Source: Gemmatimonadaceae bacterium (lineage in GTDB: Bacteria > Gemmatimonadota > Gemmatimonadetes > Gemmatimonadales > Gemmatimonadaceae). Taken from it: 6,840 bases of DNA. Positions within the stretch are counted from its first letter, which is position 1, and each line of letters starts with the position of its first letter. Positions 1-6,165 of the stretch are shown one piece after another. A program made the position numbers and the translations under genes. The stretch covers positions 1 through 6,840 of the forward strand of contig JACMOE010000012.1 in NCBI GenBank assembly GCA_014378185.1, in the 5' to 3' direction. Under the pieces are notes generated by a model that was not told the origin of the DNA, did not search any database, and saw only the letters and a program-made list of their open reading frames with translations.

Positions 1-497
1 GATACGGTGTCGCCCCGCCCCAGCGCGCCCAGCGTGCCGTCGCCCCAGCAGTACACCACGCCATTGGTGCGAACGGCGCAGCTGTGCGTGGCGCCCGCGC
101 CCACATCCAGGAACTGGAGCGATGGGGCCACGGCTATCGGGATTCGCACGAATGGCTCTCCCTCCGTCGCCGTCTGGAACTGCAGGTTTTCGCCCCAGCA
201 ATAGAGCCCCTGTTCCGTGGTGATTGCGCACGTGTGACGCTGCCCCGCACTCACGGATGAGAATCGCCGTGCGGACGCTACCGCGCGTGGGCCTCCCTCG
301 CACTCGCTGGAGGGTCGTCCGCACTTGCCGCGCGCCGTGCCTGTTCCAAGCTGCAAGATCCTGGGCGACCGTTCGTAGCGGGCAGCGTGCCATGCGTGAT
401 GAAGCGGGTGAGGATGGGCGAGCGACGGCATACCACTCGCGCCGGAAGCTCGACGCCGCGCGATCTCCGCGCTAGCGTGCTGCACATGCTCCTTCAT
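1..497 (-). CDS. RCC1-repeat protein, partial (continues past left edge; N-terminus uncertain)
   Basis: Read on the minus strand, this frame stays open from an ATG at 497-495 to the left edge (165 codons, no stop). Two clear RCC1-type repeat cores are seen. The first, 'VSAGQRHTCAITTEQGLYCWG', lies near 254-192, and the second, 'VGAGATHSCAVRTNGVVYCWG', near 104-42. The cysteine-flanked HTCA...YCWG pattern is typical of bacterial RCC1 proteins, which fold as beta-propellers and are often secreted or surface-attached. A possible tail of an earlier repeat, 'QLGTGT', lies near 353-336, followed by an 'FSSVSAG' junction. Upstream of that (residues 1-45) there is no repeat core and no signal peptide. 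The true start may therefore lie inside this span, or the 5' part may be frameshifted. Function is unknown; the family usually mediates protein interactions. RCC1 identity is firm, the start is not. Confidence 0.72.
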   Translation of the reverse strand, partial: MKEHVQHASAEIARRRASGASGMPSLAHPHPLHHAWHAARYERSPRILQLGTGTARGKCGRPSSECEGGPRAVASARRFSSVSAGQRHTCAITTEQGLYCWGENLQFQTATEGEPFVRIPIAVAPSLQFLDVGAGATHSCAVRTNGVVYCWGDGTLGALGRGDTV

Positions 498-511
498 GGA
501 AAGATGGCACC
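261..511. other. Region of unclear coding status upstream of the RCC1 repeats
   Basis: This stretch lies between the first clear RCC1 core and the small membrane-protein ORF. Several frames are open on both strands, as expected by chance in GC-rich DNA. Only the minus frame continuous with the RCC1 repeats has any support, through a 'QLGTGT' segment at about 353-336. It may be the 5' end of the RCC1 gene (intact or frameshifted) plus a divergent promoter region. No convincing promoter or RNA gene was recognised. Confidence 0.4.
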
Positions 512-622
512 GTGACGCAGGAAGATCACCGTCGGACGCGCCGCGACATCCGCGCGGCAATCATCTTCGGCATCGTGGCGGCCAGCCTCGAGCTCGGCGC
601 CCTGCTCTACTTCTTCCGCTAG
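512..622 (+). CDS. Small single-pass membrane protein (36 aa), hypothetical
   Basis: A GTG-initiated ORF encodes 36 residues. It has a charged, arginine-rich N-terminus (residues 1-14, with R7, R8, R10, R11 and R14) followed by one hydrophobic segment (about 15-35, 'AAIIFGIVAASLELGALLYF') and a terminal arginine. The layout fits a single transmembrane helix with a cytoplasmic N-terminus by the positive-inside rule. Nearly all third codon positions are G or C (about 32 of 36), which matches coding sequence here. A purine-rich GGAAAG (498-503) sits about 8 bases before the GTG and can serve as a ribosome-binding site. I recognise no family. It is divergent from the RCC1 gene and lies upstream of the outer-membrane protein gene in the same direction. 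It could be a chance ORF, but composition and topology together argue for a real gene. Confidence 0.5.
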   Translation: MTQEDHRRTRRDIRAAIIFGIVAASLELGALLYFFR

Positions 623-808
623 CGGCGCGCTGGTCGTCATGTGGCTCCTGGGACGGTATCGAATCACCCTCACCGTGGCGCCAGTGGTTCGGCCCGCGGT
701 CGCGACGGTCCGGGAGATCATCCTGAGCGACCCCTGAGGGTGCAGGCATGGTTGCACTTGTATCTTTCATGGAAATGCAGCAGTCTTGAGGATGCTGTGG
801 GCGGCCCC
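623..808 (+). other. Gap with a doubtful 32-aa ORF, ahead of the outer-membrane protein gene
   Basis: A 32-codon ORF runs from ATG 639 to TGA 735-737 ('MWLLGRYRITLTVAPVVRPA' and 12 more residues), 16 bases after the previous stop. Its third positions are GC-rich, but it has no Shine-Dalgarno sequence and resembles no family, so I do not call it a gene. After it, at 738-808, the sequence becomes locally more AT-rich (TTGCACTTGTATCTTTCATGG, about 752-772). This is the most likely place for a promoter of the downstream gene, though no clean -35/-10 pair is seen. The 10-mer TTCATGGAAA at 766-775 repeats one at 493-502. Confidence 0.3.
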
Positions 809-2497
809 GTGGGGGTTGTCGCCCATCCCCCGCCAACGCCGCACCCGCCGGCCCTACCGCCGACCCCGCTGCGCTCCGCCGCTCGTTTGTTCGCGTGCTC
901 GACGATGAGCGCGTGCGTGTTCGCGTTTCCGGCACGCGCAGATGACTGCGCGGTGATCGAATCGCGTTCGTCGCTCGCGGCGCTGGCGGGTGCGCGCATC
1001 AGCAGCCTCGACGTCGTGCCCGACGGCCCCACGCTCGTTGGCCCGGCGCGGATGTTCGGCGCGCTGCATCCGGTGTCGCGGGAGGCCGTCATCCGCCGGC
1101 AATTGTTGTTTGCCGTGGGTGACACGGTGGACACGCTGCTCGTTGGCGAGACGATGCGTCGGCTGCGAGCCCAGCGCCTCTTTTCCGATGCCGTGATCGT
1201 GGCCACGCATTGCGATGGGACGGGCGGCGTGGGGCTGTCGATCCGCACCCGCGACACATGGACGCTGCGGCCAACCGCTCGGCTGCGCTCCGCCAGCCAG
1301 CTCTCGATCGGCGTTGAAGAGCGCAACTTTCTGGGCACGGGCCGGTCCATCGCGCTCACGCGTGAGATGACGTTGCGCGGCAACGGCGCCGCGGTTGCGC
1401 TCACGGATCCGTTCATCCTCGGGTCGAGCGTGGCGGGAAACATTCGCGTCGCGAATCTCGCGGGCACGCACACGCTGCGGCTGGGGCTCCGGCGGCACGA
1501 ATACAGCCTGTACGACAACTGGCGCGTCGAGGGCAACCTCGCGCGCTTGTCGTATGGCGACACCGTGGTGGCGGACAAGTCGCTGCACACGGTGAGCGCC
1601 ATGACGATGGTGGGGCGCCGAATCGGCTCCAGCGAGTCCGGCGTGGTGATGGCATTGGCCGGCGTGGAGTTCGATAGCGCGGCGAGCATCTCCGTATCGC
1701 GGCGGGCGAACGTGCTGCCGGGCGCGCCCCATGTGCGGAGCTTCCTTGGTGTCCACCTTGGGCTCCAGCGGCGCACCGTCCAGTTCGACAGTGCCAGCTG
1801 GATCGTGCCCGGCCGAGGATTTCTCGACGTGCCCATGGGCTGGGAGGGCGAGGGAGTGGTGGCCGTGGGCGACGAGCGCGCCGCCGGGTCCGCGACGCTC
1901 AAGTACGACGGCTGGCTGGGACACGTGTGGATGCCCCCCCGAGTAGAAATCCTGATGGTGGACGGCTGGGCCTCCGCGTACCTCGGGCGCGGCGTGGACC
2001 GCAACCAGATCTCGCGTGCGTCGCTCTCCTATTACTCGAAGGCTGCCCGCGGGATGTGGGGATTGCGGGTGACTGCGGAACAACTCTCGGAGCTCGATCC
2101 GGACCGGCGTGGGCTGTCGCTGATGCCGCTCGCGGATTACACAGCCCCGCTGTTGGGCTACCGCGTCACTCGGGGCGGCCAGTCGATCGCCGCGTCCATC
2201 GACCGCGACGTTCGCGTAGCGCAAGTGGGGGCAGCGTCCGTGCTCAACCTGGGTGGGTTCCTGGCCACGTCCTACCGGTGGAGAGTGGATGACCTGGCAG
2301 GCAAGGACCTCAAGGCGGGCATCGTTGGCGCGCGGCTGCGCATCCTGTCCGCGAATGGAACCGTCAGCAGCGTTCGCCTGGACGTCGGCTACCCGGTGAT
2401 CCGCAGCGCCGTCCTGTCCAGCAGACCGTTCGTGGTGCTCACCTATGGCACCCTGTTCGATGCCAGCCGACAGCGCGACGGCCGCCGCGCCTACTGA
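809..2497 (+). CDS. Omp85/BamA-like outer-membrane beta-barrel protein with one POTRA-like domain
   Basis: With a GTG start at 809 the protein has 562 residues. Residues about 22-44 look like a signal peptide: arginines in 'LRSAAR', a hydrophobic run 'LFACSTMSACVFAF', then 'PARA' before DD as a likely cleavage site. Residues about 63-148 read as one POTRA unit ('HPVSREAVIRRQLLFAVGD', then 'RRLRAQRLFSDAVI', then a strand ending near 'LSIRTRDTWTL'). The barrel follows, opening with 'ERNFLGTGRS' (about 171-180) and 'TDPFILG' (about 199-205). Both resemble the NFLGTG and DPYF strands of BamA-type barrels. The C-terminal strands 'RLDVGYPV' and 'RPFVVLTYGTLF' fit the family, but a charged tail extends to a final Tyr. 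It should sit in the outer membrane, in protein insertion or export, but it is shorter than BamA and lacks a clear (V/I)RG(F/Y) motif. The start is uncertain. ATG 641 gives an improbable Pro-rich leader, and ATG 905 would remove the basic n-region. Confidence 0.7.
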   Translation: MGVVAHPPPTPHPPALPPTPLRSAARLFACSTMSACVFAFPARADDCAVIESRSSLAALAGARISSLDVVPDGPTLVGPARMFGALHPVSREAVIRRQLLFAVGDTVDTLLVGETMRRLRAQRLFSDAVIVATHCDGTGGVGLSIRTRDTWTLRPTARLRSASQLSIGVEERNFLGTGRSIALTREMTLRGNGAAVALTDPFILGSSVAGNIRVANLAGTHTLRLGLRRHEYSLYDNWRVEGNLARLSYGDTVVADKSLHTVSAMTMVGRRIGSSESGVVMALAGVEFDSAASISVSRRANVLPGAPHVRSFLGVHLGLQRRTVQFDSASWIVPGRGFLDVPMGWEGEGVVAVGDERAAGSATLKYDGWLGHVWMPPRVEILMVDGWASAYLGRGVDRNQISRASLSYYSKAARGMWGLRVTAEQLSELDPDRRGLSLMPLADYTAPLLGYRVTRGGQSIAASIDRDVRVAQVGAASVLNLGGFLATSYRWRVDDLAGKDLKAGIVGARLRILSANGTVSSVRLDVGYPVIRSAVLSSRPFVVLTYGTLFDASRQRDGRRAY

Positions 2498-2621
2498 GCA
2501 CGCCGGTGGGGCGCGCAGTCACGCAATTGGCGCTGTCAGTGGGAACTCTTCGCGGCGGAGCGAACTTTGCCAGTGGGATGTTGTCTCCCCCTCGCATTTC
2601 TCCACCAGCGCAGGTAATTGC
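2498..2621 (+). promoter_or_regulatory. Intergenic leader upstream of the ergothioneine operon
   Basis: These 124 bases separate the outer-membrane protein stop from egtB and are the natural place for the operon promoter. I see no convincing sigma70-type -35/-10 pair. The octamer CAGTGGGA occurs twice in the same orientation (2537-2544 and 2571-2578). Between the copies is a small inverted repeat, TTCGC/GCGAA (2549-2553 and 2560-2564). Either could be an operator, but both are short enough to occur by chance. AGG at 2612-2614 lies 7 bases before the ATG at 2622 and supports that start. Confidence 0.35.
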
Positions 2622-3962
2622 ATGACGACCATCGCAGCTCCGATGGCGACACAGGGTATCTCGCCATCACGCGTGGCCGACGCAGAGGCATCGCTTGCGC
2701 GCGCTCGCGCGCACACGCTCGCGATCATTGCACCGCTCACCGATGAGGACGTGGCCACGCAGCACGACCCCCTCATGAGCCCCATCCTCTGGGACCTCGG
2801 CCACATTGCGGCGTTCGAGGAGCTGTGGCTGCATCAGAACATGAGCGGCCCCATTCGATTTGCAGAGATGCCGGGCACGTACAATCCGTTCGAGCATCCT
2901 CGCGCCACACGTGGTGCGCTGCCACTCCCCACGCTCGACGGTCAGCGTGCGGAGCTTGCGCGCGTCCGGACGGCAACGCTGGGCATTCTCGATGATGCCG
3001 TCTTCGACGCGCGCTCCCCATTGCTCCGGGATGCTTACGTCGTCAACATGGTGGCGCAGCACGAATGGCAGCACCAGGAGACCATGCTCCAGACGTTGCA
3101 GCTGAAGCAGGGTACCCCGTATGCAGCACGTCCTGCCTGGTCGTTGCCCCGGGGATCAGGGCCCGCGACGGATGGTGCAATGGTCCTGTGCGAGGGTGGC
3201 CGTGTGCGCATCGGAACTGATGATCGCACGGCGAGCTACGACAACGAGCGGCCGGCGCACGAGATGTCGCTGGCGCCCTTTTCCATCGATGTCACTCCGG
3301 TGACCAATGCGGCATACCGGCGCTTCGTGGATGACGGCGGATACGACGAGCGGTCGCACTGGAGCGAGGCTGGCTGGCAGTGGCGGTGCGACACGGGCAT
3401 TCGCGCGCCCAAGCACTGGGAGCGCAACGCGGATGGTGCATGGAGCGTCCGTCGCATGGACTGCGTGGAGGCACTCGATCCGCTGCGTCCGGTGTGTCAT
3501 GTGTGCTACCACGAGGCGGAGGCGTTCGCGCGATCGGTGGGCAAGCGGCTTCCCACCGAAGCGGAGTGGGAGGCAGCGGCAACGTGGAATCCGGAGCGAG
3601 GAGCCGCGCAGCGCTTTCCCTGGGGTAACGAGCCACTGTCGCACGCCTTGGCCAATGTGGACCAGCTCTCGTTCGGCACAGCGCAGGTGCACGCCTACGC
3701 TCGCAACGTGTCTCCCATTGGCTGCTACGGGATGATTGGCGACGTGTGGGAGTGGACATCGAGTGACTTCGCGGGCTACCCGGGGTTCGCCGCATTTCCG
3801 TATCCGGAGTACTCCGAGGTGTTCTTCGGACCGGACTACAAGGTGCTGCGCGGGGGATCGTGGGCCACGAGCGCCGACGTCGCGCGCGCGACGTTCCGGA
3901 ACTGGGACTATGCCATTCGTCGCCAGATTTTCGCTGGCTTCCGCTGCGCGCGCGATGCCTGA
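2622..3962 (+). CDS. egtB: Hercynine oxygenase / ergothioneine sulfoxide synthase EgtB
   Basis: EgtB is a cytosolic non-haem Fe(II) enzyme that uses O2 to join hercynine to the thiol of gamma-glutamylcysteine, giving a sulfoxide on the ergothioneine pathway. The 446 residues match the usual length. An N-terminal DinB-type helical domain (about 20-165) carries the three expected iron ligands: H61 in 'WDLGHIAAFEE' and H147/H151 in 'QHEWQHQETML'. The C-terminal FGE-sulfatase domain (about 186-445) shows 'LPTEAEWEAAA', 'GDVWEWTSSDF', 'LRGGSWAT' and 'FRNWDYAIRRQIFAGFR'. Residues R94 and R97 in 'HPRATR', with D429 and R433 in 'NWDYAIRR', match the spacing of the gamma-glutamylcysteine-binding residues known from mycobacterial EgtB (R87, R90, D416, R420). 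I could not place the active-site tyrosine with certainty. The start at 2622 is preferred for its Shine-Dalgarno spacing and because an upstream ATG (2445) would overlap the previous gene. The 3' end overlaps egtD by 8 bases. Confidence 0.95.
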   Translation: MTTIAAPMATQGISPSRVADAEASLARARAHTLAIIAPLTDEDVATQHDPLMSPILWDLGHIAAFEELWLHQNMSGPIRFAEMPGTYNPFEHPRATRGALPLPTLDGQRAELARVRTATLGILDDAVFDARSPLLRDAYVVNMVAQHEWQHQETMLQTLQLKQGTPYAARPAWSLPRGSGPATDGAMVLCEGGRVRIGTDDRTASYDNERPAHEMSLAPFSIDVTPVTNAAYRRFVDDGGYDERSHWSEAGWQWRCDTGIRAPKHWERNADGAWSVRRMDCVEALDPLRPVCHVCYHEAEAFARSVGKRLPTEAEWEAAATWNPERGAAQRFPWGNEPLSHALANVDQLSFGTAQVHAYARNVSPIGCYGMIGDVWEWTSSDFAGYPGFAAFPYPEYSEVFFGPDYKVLRGGSWATSADVARATFRNWDYAIRRQIFAGFRCARDA

Positions 3963-4926
3963 GCGCGCAGCTGCCGAGGTCCAGGGGGCGGAAGACTCGC
4001 GCGCCCGCATGATGGAAGACGTGCGCGCCGGGCTCTGCGGGTCGGGCCAGAAGGAGCTGCCGCCCACGTACTTCTACGACGAGCGGGGCTCGCGGCTGTT
4101 CGATGAGATCACGCGACTGCCGGAGTATTACGCCACGCGCGCCGAACATGCGCTGCTTGAAGCGCGTGCGGAGGAGATCATCCAGCTGACCGGGGCGCGC
4201 GCGCTGGCTGAACTGGGCGCGGGCACCGCGACCAAGTCACGCACCCTGTTGCGTGCGCTCACGGCGCGCGGTCCGGCGCAATACCTGCCGCTGGACGTGG
4301 ACGGTGAGACGCTCGCCGCCACGGCCGCGGCGTTGCGCGAGGAATTTCCGGCGCTCGACGTGATTCCCGTCGTCGCCGACATGCGGGACGATGTCGCGGT
4401 GCCCCGCACGCGGCATCCCTTGCTTTACGCGTTTCTCGGCAGCACCATTGGCAACTTCGAACCGAATGCGGCGCGCGGACTGCTCCGCCGCATCCGGGCC
4501 ACACTTCGCCCCACGGACCGCCTGCTGCTTGGCGTGGACCTCATCAAGGATGCGAGCGTGCTGCATGCAGCGTACAACGATGCGCGCGGCGTGACGGCGG
4601 ACTTCAACCTGAACGTGCTGCGCGTGCTCAATCGTGAGCTCGGTGCGGATTTCGAGCTCGATCAATTCGTCCACCGCGCCTTCTACGACGCTGACCTTTC
4701 GCGCATCGAGATGCACCTCGTTTCCCAGCGCGACCAGCGGGTCTGCGTACCGAGTGTCGGCGACGTGCACATCGCGCGCGGTGAATCCATCCGCACCGAG
4801 ATCAGCGCGAAGTTCGACCACCATTCCACGGCGGCCATGCTCGAGACGGCAGGCTTCCGCATGACGGAGTGGATGACGAGCCCCGAAGCGCTCGTGGCGC
4901 TCGCGATCGCGGAACCAATCGCATGA
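3955..4926 (+). CDS. egtD: L-histidine N-alpha-methyltransferase EgtD
   Basis: EgtD transfers three methyl groups from S-adenosylmethionine to the alpha-amino group of histidine, making hercynine, the first committed step of ergothioneine synthesis. The 323-residue product matches the family length (about 320). Visible motifs in order are 'ELPPTYFYDERGSRLFDEIT' (34-53) and 'LPEYYATR' (55-62). Next come a SAM-binding glycine loop 'ELGAGTATKSRTLL' (86-99), an acidic 'LDVD' (113-116) and 'LGSTIGNFEP' (161-170). N167 in the last corresponds to the histidine-binding Asn. 'AAYNDARGVTADFN' (205-218) and 'IRTEISAKF' (279-287) follow, with E282 and S284 in the places known to hold the substrate amino group in the mycobacterial enzyme. 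The ATG at 3955 lies inside the last codons of egtB (ATGCCTGA), implying translational coupling. An ATG at 4009 would remove a non-conserved leader and cannot be ruled out. Confidence 0.95.
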   Translation: MPERAAAEVQGAEDSRARMMEDVRAGLCGSGQKELPPTYFYDERGSRLFDEITRLPEYYATRAEHALLEARAEEIIQLTGARALAELGAGTATKSRTLLRALTARGPAQYLPLDVDGETLAATAAALREEFPALDVIPVVADMRDDVAVPRTRHPLLYAFLGSTIGNFEPNAARGLLRRIRATLRPTDRLLLGVDLIKDASVLHAAYNDARGVTADFNLNVLRVLNRELGADFELDQFVHRAFYDADLSRIEMHLVSQRDQRVCVPSVGDVHIARGESIRTEISAKFDHHSTAAMLETAGFRMTEWMTSPEALVALAIAEPIA

Positions 4927-6125
4927 CGTCATCGCGTGATGCCCGCGCGGTCTGGGTGCAGGACTACTTGCGCACGCACTGTTTCCGCGACGCTCCGTCC
5001 GGTCCCGCGCGGCTCACGTTTGGAGCGGAGCTGGAGCTGCTCGCATTCGACAAGGCCAGCCTGCAGGTGGCGCCGATCGTGGCGCGCGACGCGCTGGGCT
5101 GCTCCATCGATGCCGTGCGCAGCGTGGGGCGCGAGCTCGGCTGGCGTGAAACCATTTCGGACAAGGGGGTGCCGCTGTTCACCGGCGGCAACGGTGGCAC
5201 CCTCACCTTCGAACCCGGTGGGCAACTCGAGTATGCCACCGGTGTGCATCATGCCGCCCACGATGTGCTGGCGGAACTGCAACAGGTCGAGACTCGCCTG
5301 CGGGAGCACGCTGATCACATCGGGATCATGCTCGTGGCATGCGGCGTGGACCCGTACAACGGTGCGGAGGGCGCGCCACTGCAGCTCGGCGCAACGCGCT
5401 ATCGCCGGATGTCGCAGTATTTTGCGTCCATCGGGCCGGAGGGGGCGCGCATGATGCGGCAGACGGCCAGCCTGCAGTTGAACATCGGCGGCTTTGCCAC
5501 CGTGGACCGCTGGGCCGCAGCCAATGCCATCGCGCCGTGGGTCATTGCGCTGTCGGCCACCTCGCCCCGCTACGCCGGTGCGGATACCGGATGTGCGAGC
5601 TACCGCTCGGAGACGTGGCGTGGCGTGGATTCGCTGCGGACAGGCCTCTTCAATGGCGCGGACGCCGTCAGCGACTACGCGACCTTCGCGCTGCACGCAC
5701 CGGCATTCCTGCTTGACGCGGCCGCACCGCCGCTGGCGGAACTCCCCGAGCAATACATGAACCAGGCGAATCTCGCGGCGCACCTGGGCACATTGTTCCC
5801 CGAGGTTCGCCCGCGCGGCTATCTCGAGGTGCGTTCGCCGGATGCCGGCGACCACGAGCAGCGATGCGCGTCGATGGCATTCGTGGCGGGCATCCTGGGT
5901 GACGACCTGGCCGCTCGCGAGGCGCTCGCGCTCGTCGGGCCAGCAGACGCCGAACTGCTTGCCTGCGCAGGCCGTGATGGCATGCGGAACGCTCGCATCG
6001 CTGCGGCGGCGGGTGACCTCGTGCGAATCGGCGCGGAAGGAGCGGAGCGGCTCGGACGCAACATCGTCTCGGAGGAGCTGCTCGGCTCACTACGTGCACT
6101 GGCAGAGGTTCAAGCCGGCCGCTAG
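4923..6125 (+). CDS. egtA: Glutamate-cysteine ligase EgtA (GCS2 family)
   Basis: EgtA makes gamma-glutamylcysteine from glutamate, cysteine and ATP in the cytosol, and this is the thiol donor for EgtB. The 400-residue protein shows GCS2-type ligase motifs in order: 'LTFGAELELLAF' (31-42, metal/ATP-binding acidic pair), 'LTFEPGGQLEYATG' (94-107, substrate pocket) and 'MRQTASLQLNIG' (178-189). Later come 'SYRSETWRGVDSLRTGLF' (226-243) and 'HLGTLFPEVRPRGYLEVRS' (287-305). The ATG at 4923 overlaps the egtD stop as ATGA, so translation is probably coupled; a start at 4869 would lie well inside egtD. The protein could also feed glutathione synthesis, because the enzyme chemistry is the same and no glutathione synthetase is seen nearby. 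Its place in the operon and the gamma-glutamylcysteine-type residues of EgtB favour the ergothioneine role. Confidence 0.9.
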   Translation: MTSSRDARAVWVQDYLRTHCFRDAPSGPARLTFGAELELLAFDKASLQVAPIVARDALGCSIDAVRSVGRELGWRETISDKGVPLFTGGNGGTLTFEPGGQLEYATGVHHAAHDVLAELQQVETRLREHADHIGIMLVACGVDPYNGAEGAPLQLGATRYRRMSQYFASIGPEGARMMRQTASLQLNIGGFATVDRWAAANAIAPWVIALSATSPRYAGADTGCASYRSETWRGVDSLRTGLFNGADAVSDYATFALHAPAFLLDAAAPPLAELPEQYMNQANLAAHLGTLFPEVRPRGYLEVRSPDAGDHEQRCASMAFVAGILGDDLAAREALALVGPADAELLACAGRDGMRNARIAAAAGDLVRIGAEGAERLGRNIVSEELLGSLRALAEVQAGR

Positions 6126-6165
6126 CGGACGCTGCCGTGTGTGTCCAATTTTTCACAAGGACGAC

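Noticed and set aside
7..475. Plus-strand open frames at 7-204 and 224-475
   Set aside because: The first is antisense to clear RCC1 repeats. The second has no motif and lies opposite the RCC1 5' region.
739..757. Short inverted repeat GTGCA/TGCAC (740-744 and 753-757) as a terminator
   Set aside because: It has only a 5-bp stem with an 8-base loop and no T-tract.
641..808. Upstream-extended start at ATG 641 for the outer-membrane protein
   Set aside because: It would put about 76 Pro/Gly/Arg-rich residues ahead of the signal peptide, incompatible with export; a start at or near 809 is more plausible.
718..2224. Two long minus-strand open frames (about 718-2004 and 854-2224) antisense to the outer-membrane protein gene
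   Set aside because: Their translations are low-complexity Arg/His/Pro/Ser-rich with no motif, while the plus frame shows a signal peptide, POTRA-like domain and barrel strands. They are shadows of GC-rich coding DNA.
2445..2621. Upstream-extended start for egtB at 2445
   Set aside because: It would overlap the end of the outer-membrane protein gene and add 59 non-conserved residues. The ATG at 2622 has a well-spaced AGG and gives the normal EgtB length.
3156..4149. Minus-strand open frames opposite egtB and egtD
   Set aside because: They have no recognisable motif and Arg-rich composition, and the plus strand encodes well-conserved EgtB and EgtD.
5842..6165. Upstream-extended start of the PAS gene inside egtA
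   Set aside because: The extra residues are Arg/Ser-rich shadow sequence of egtA, and the PAS lead-in begins only after 6166.
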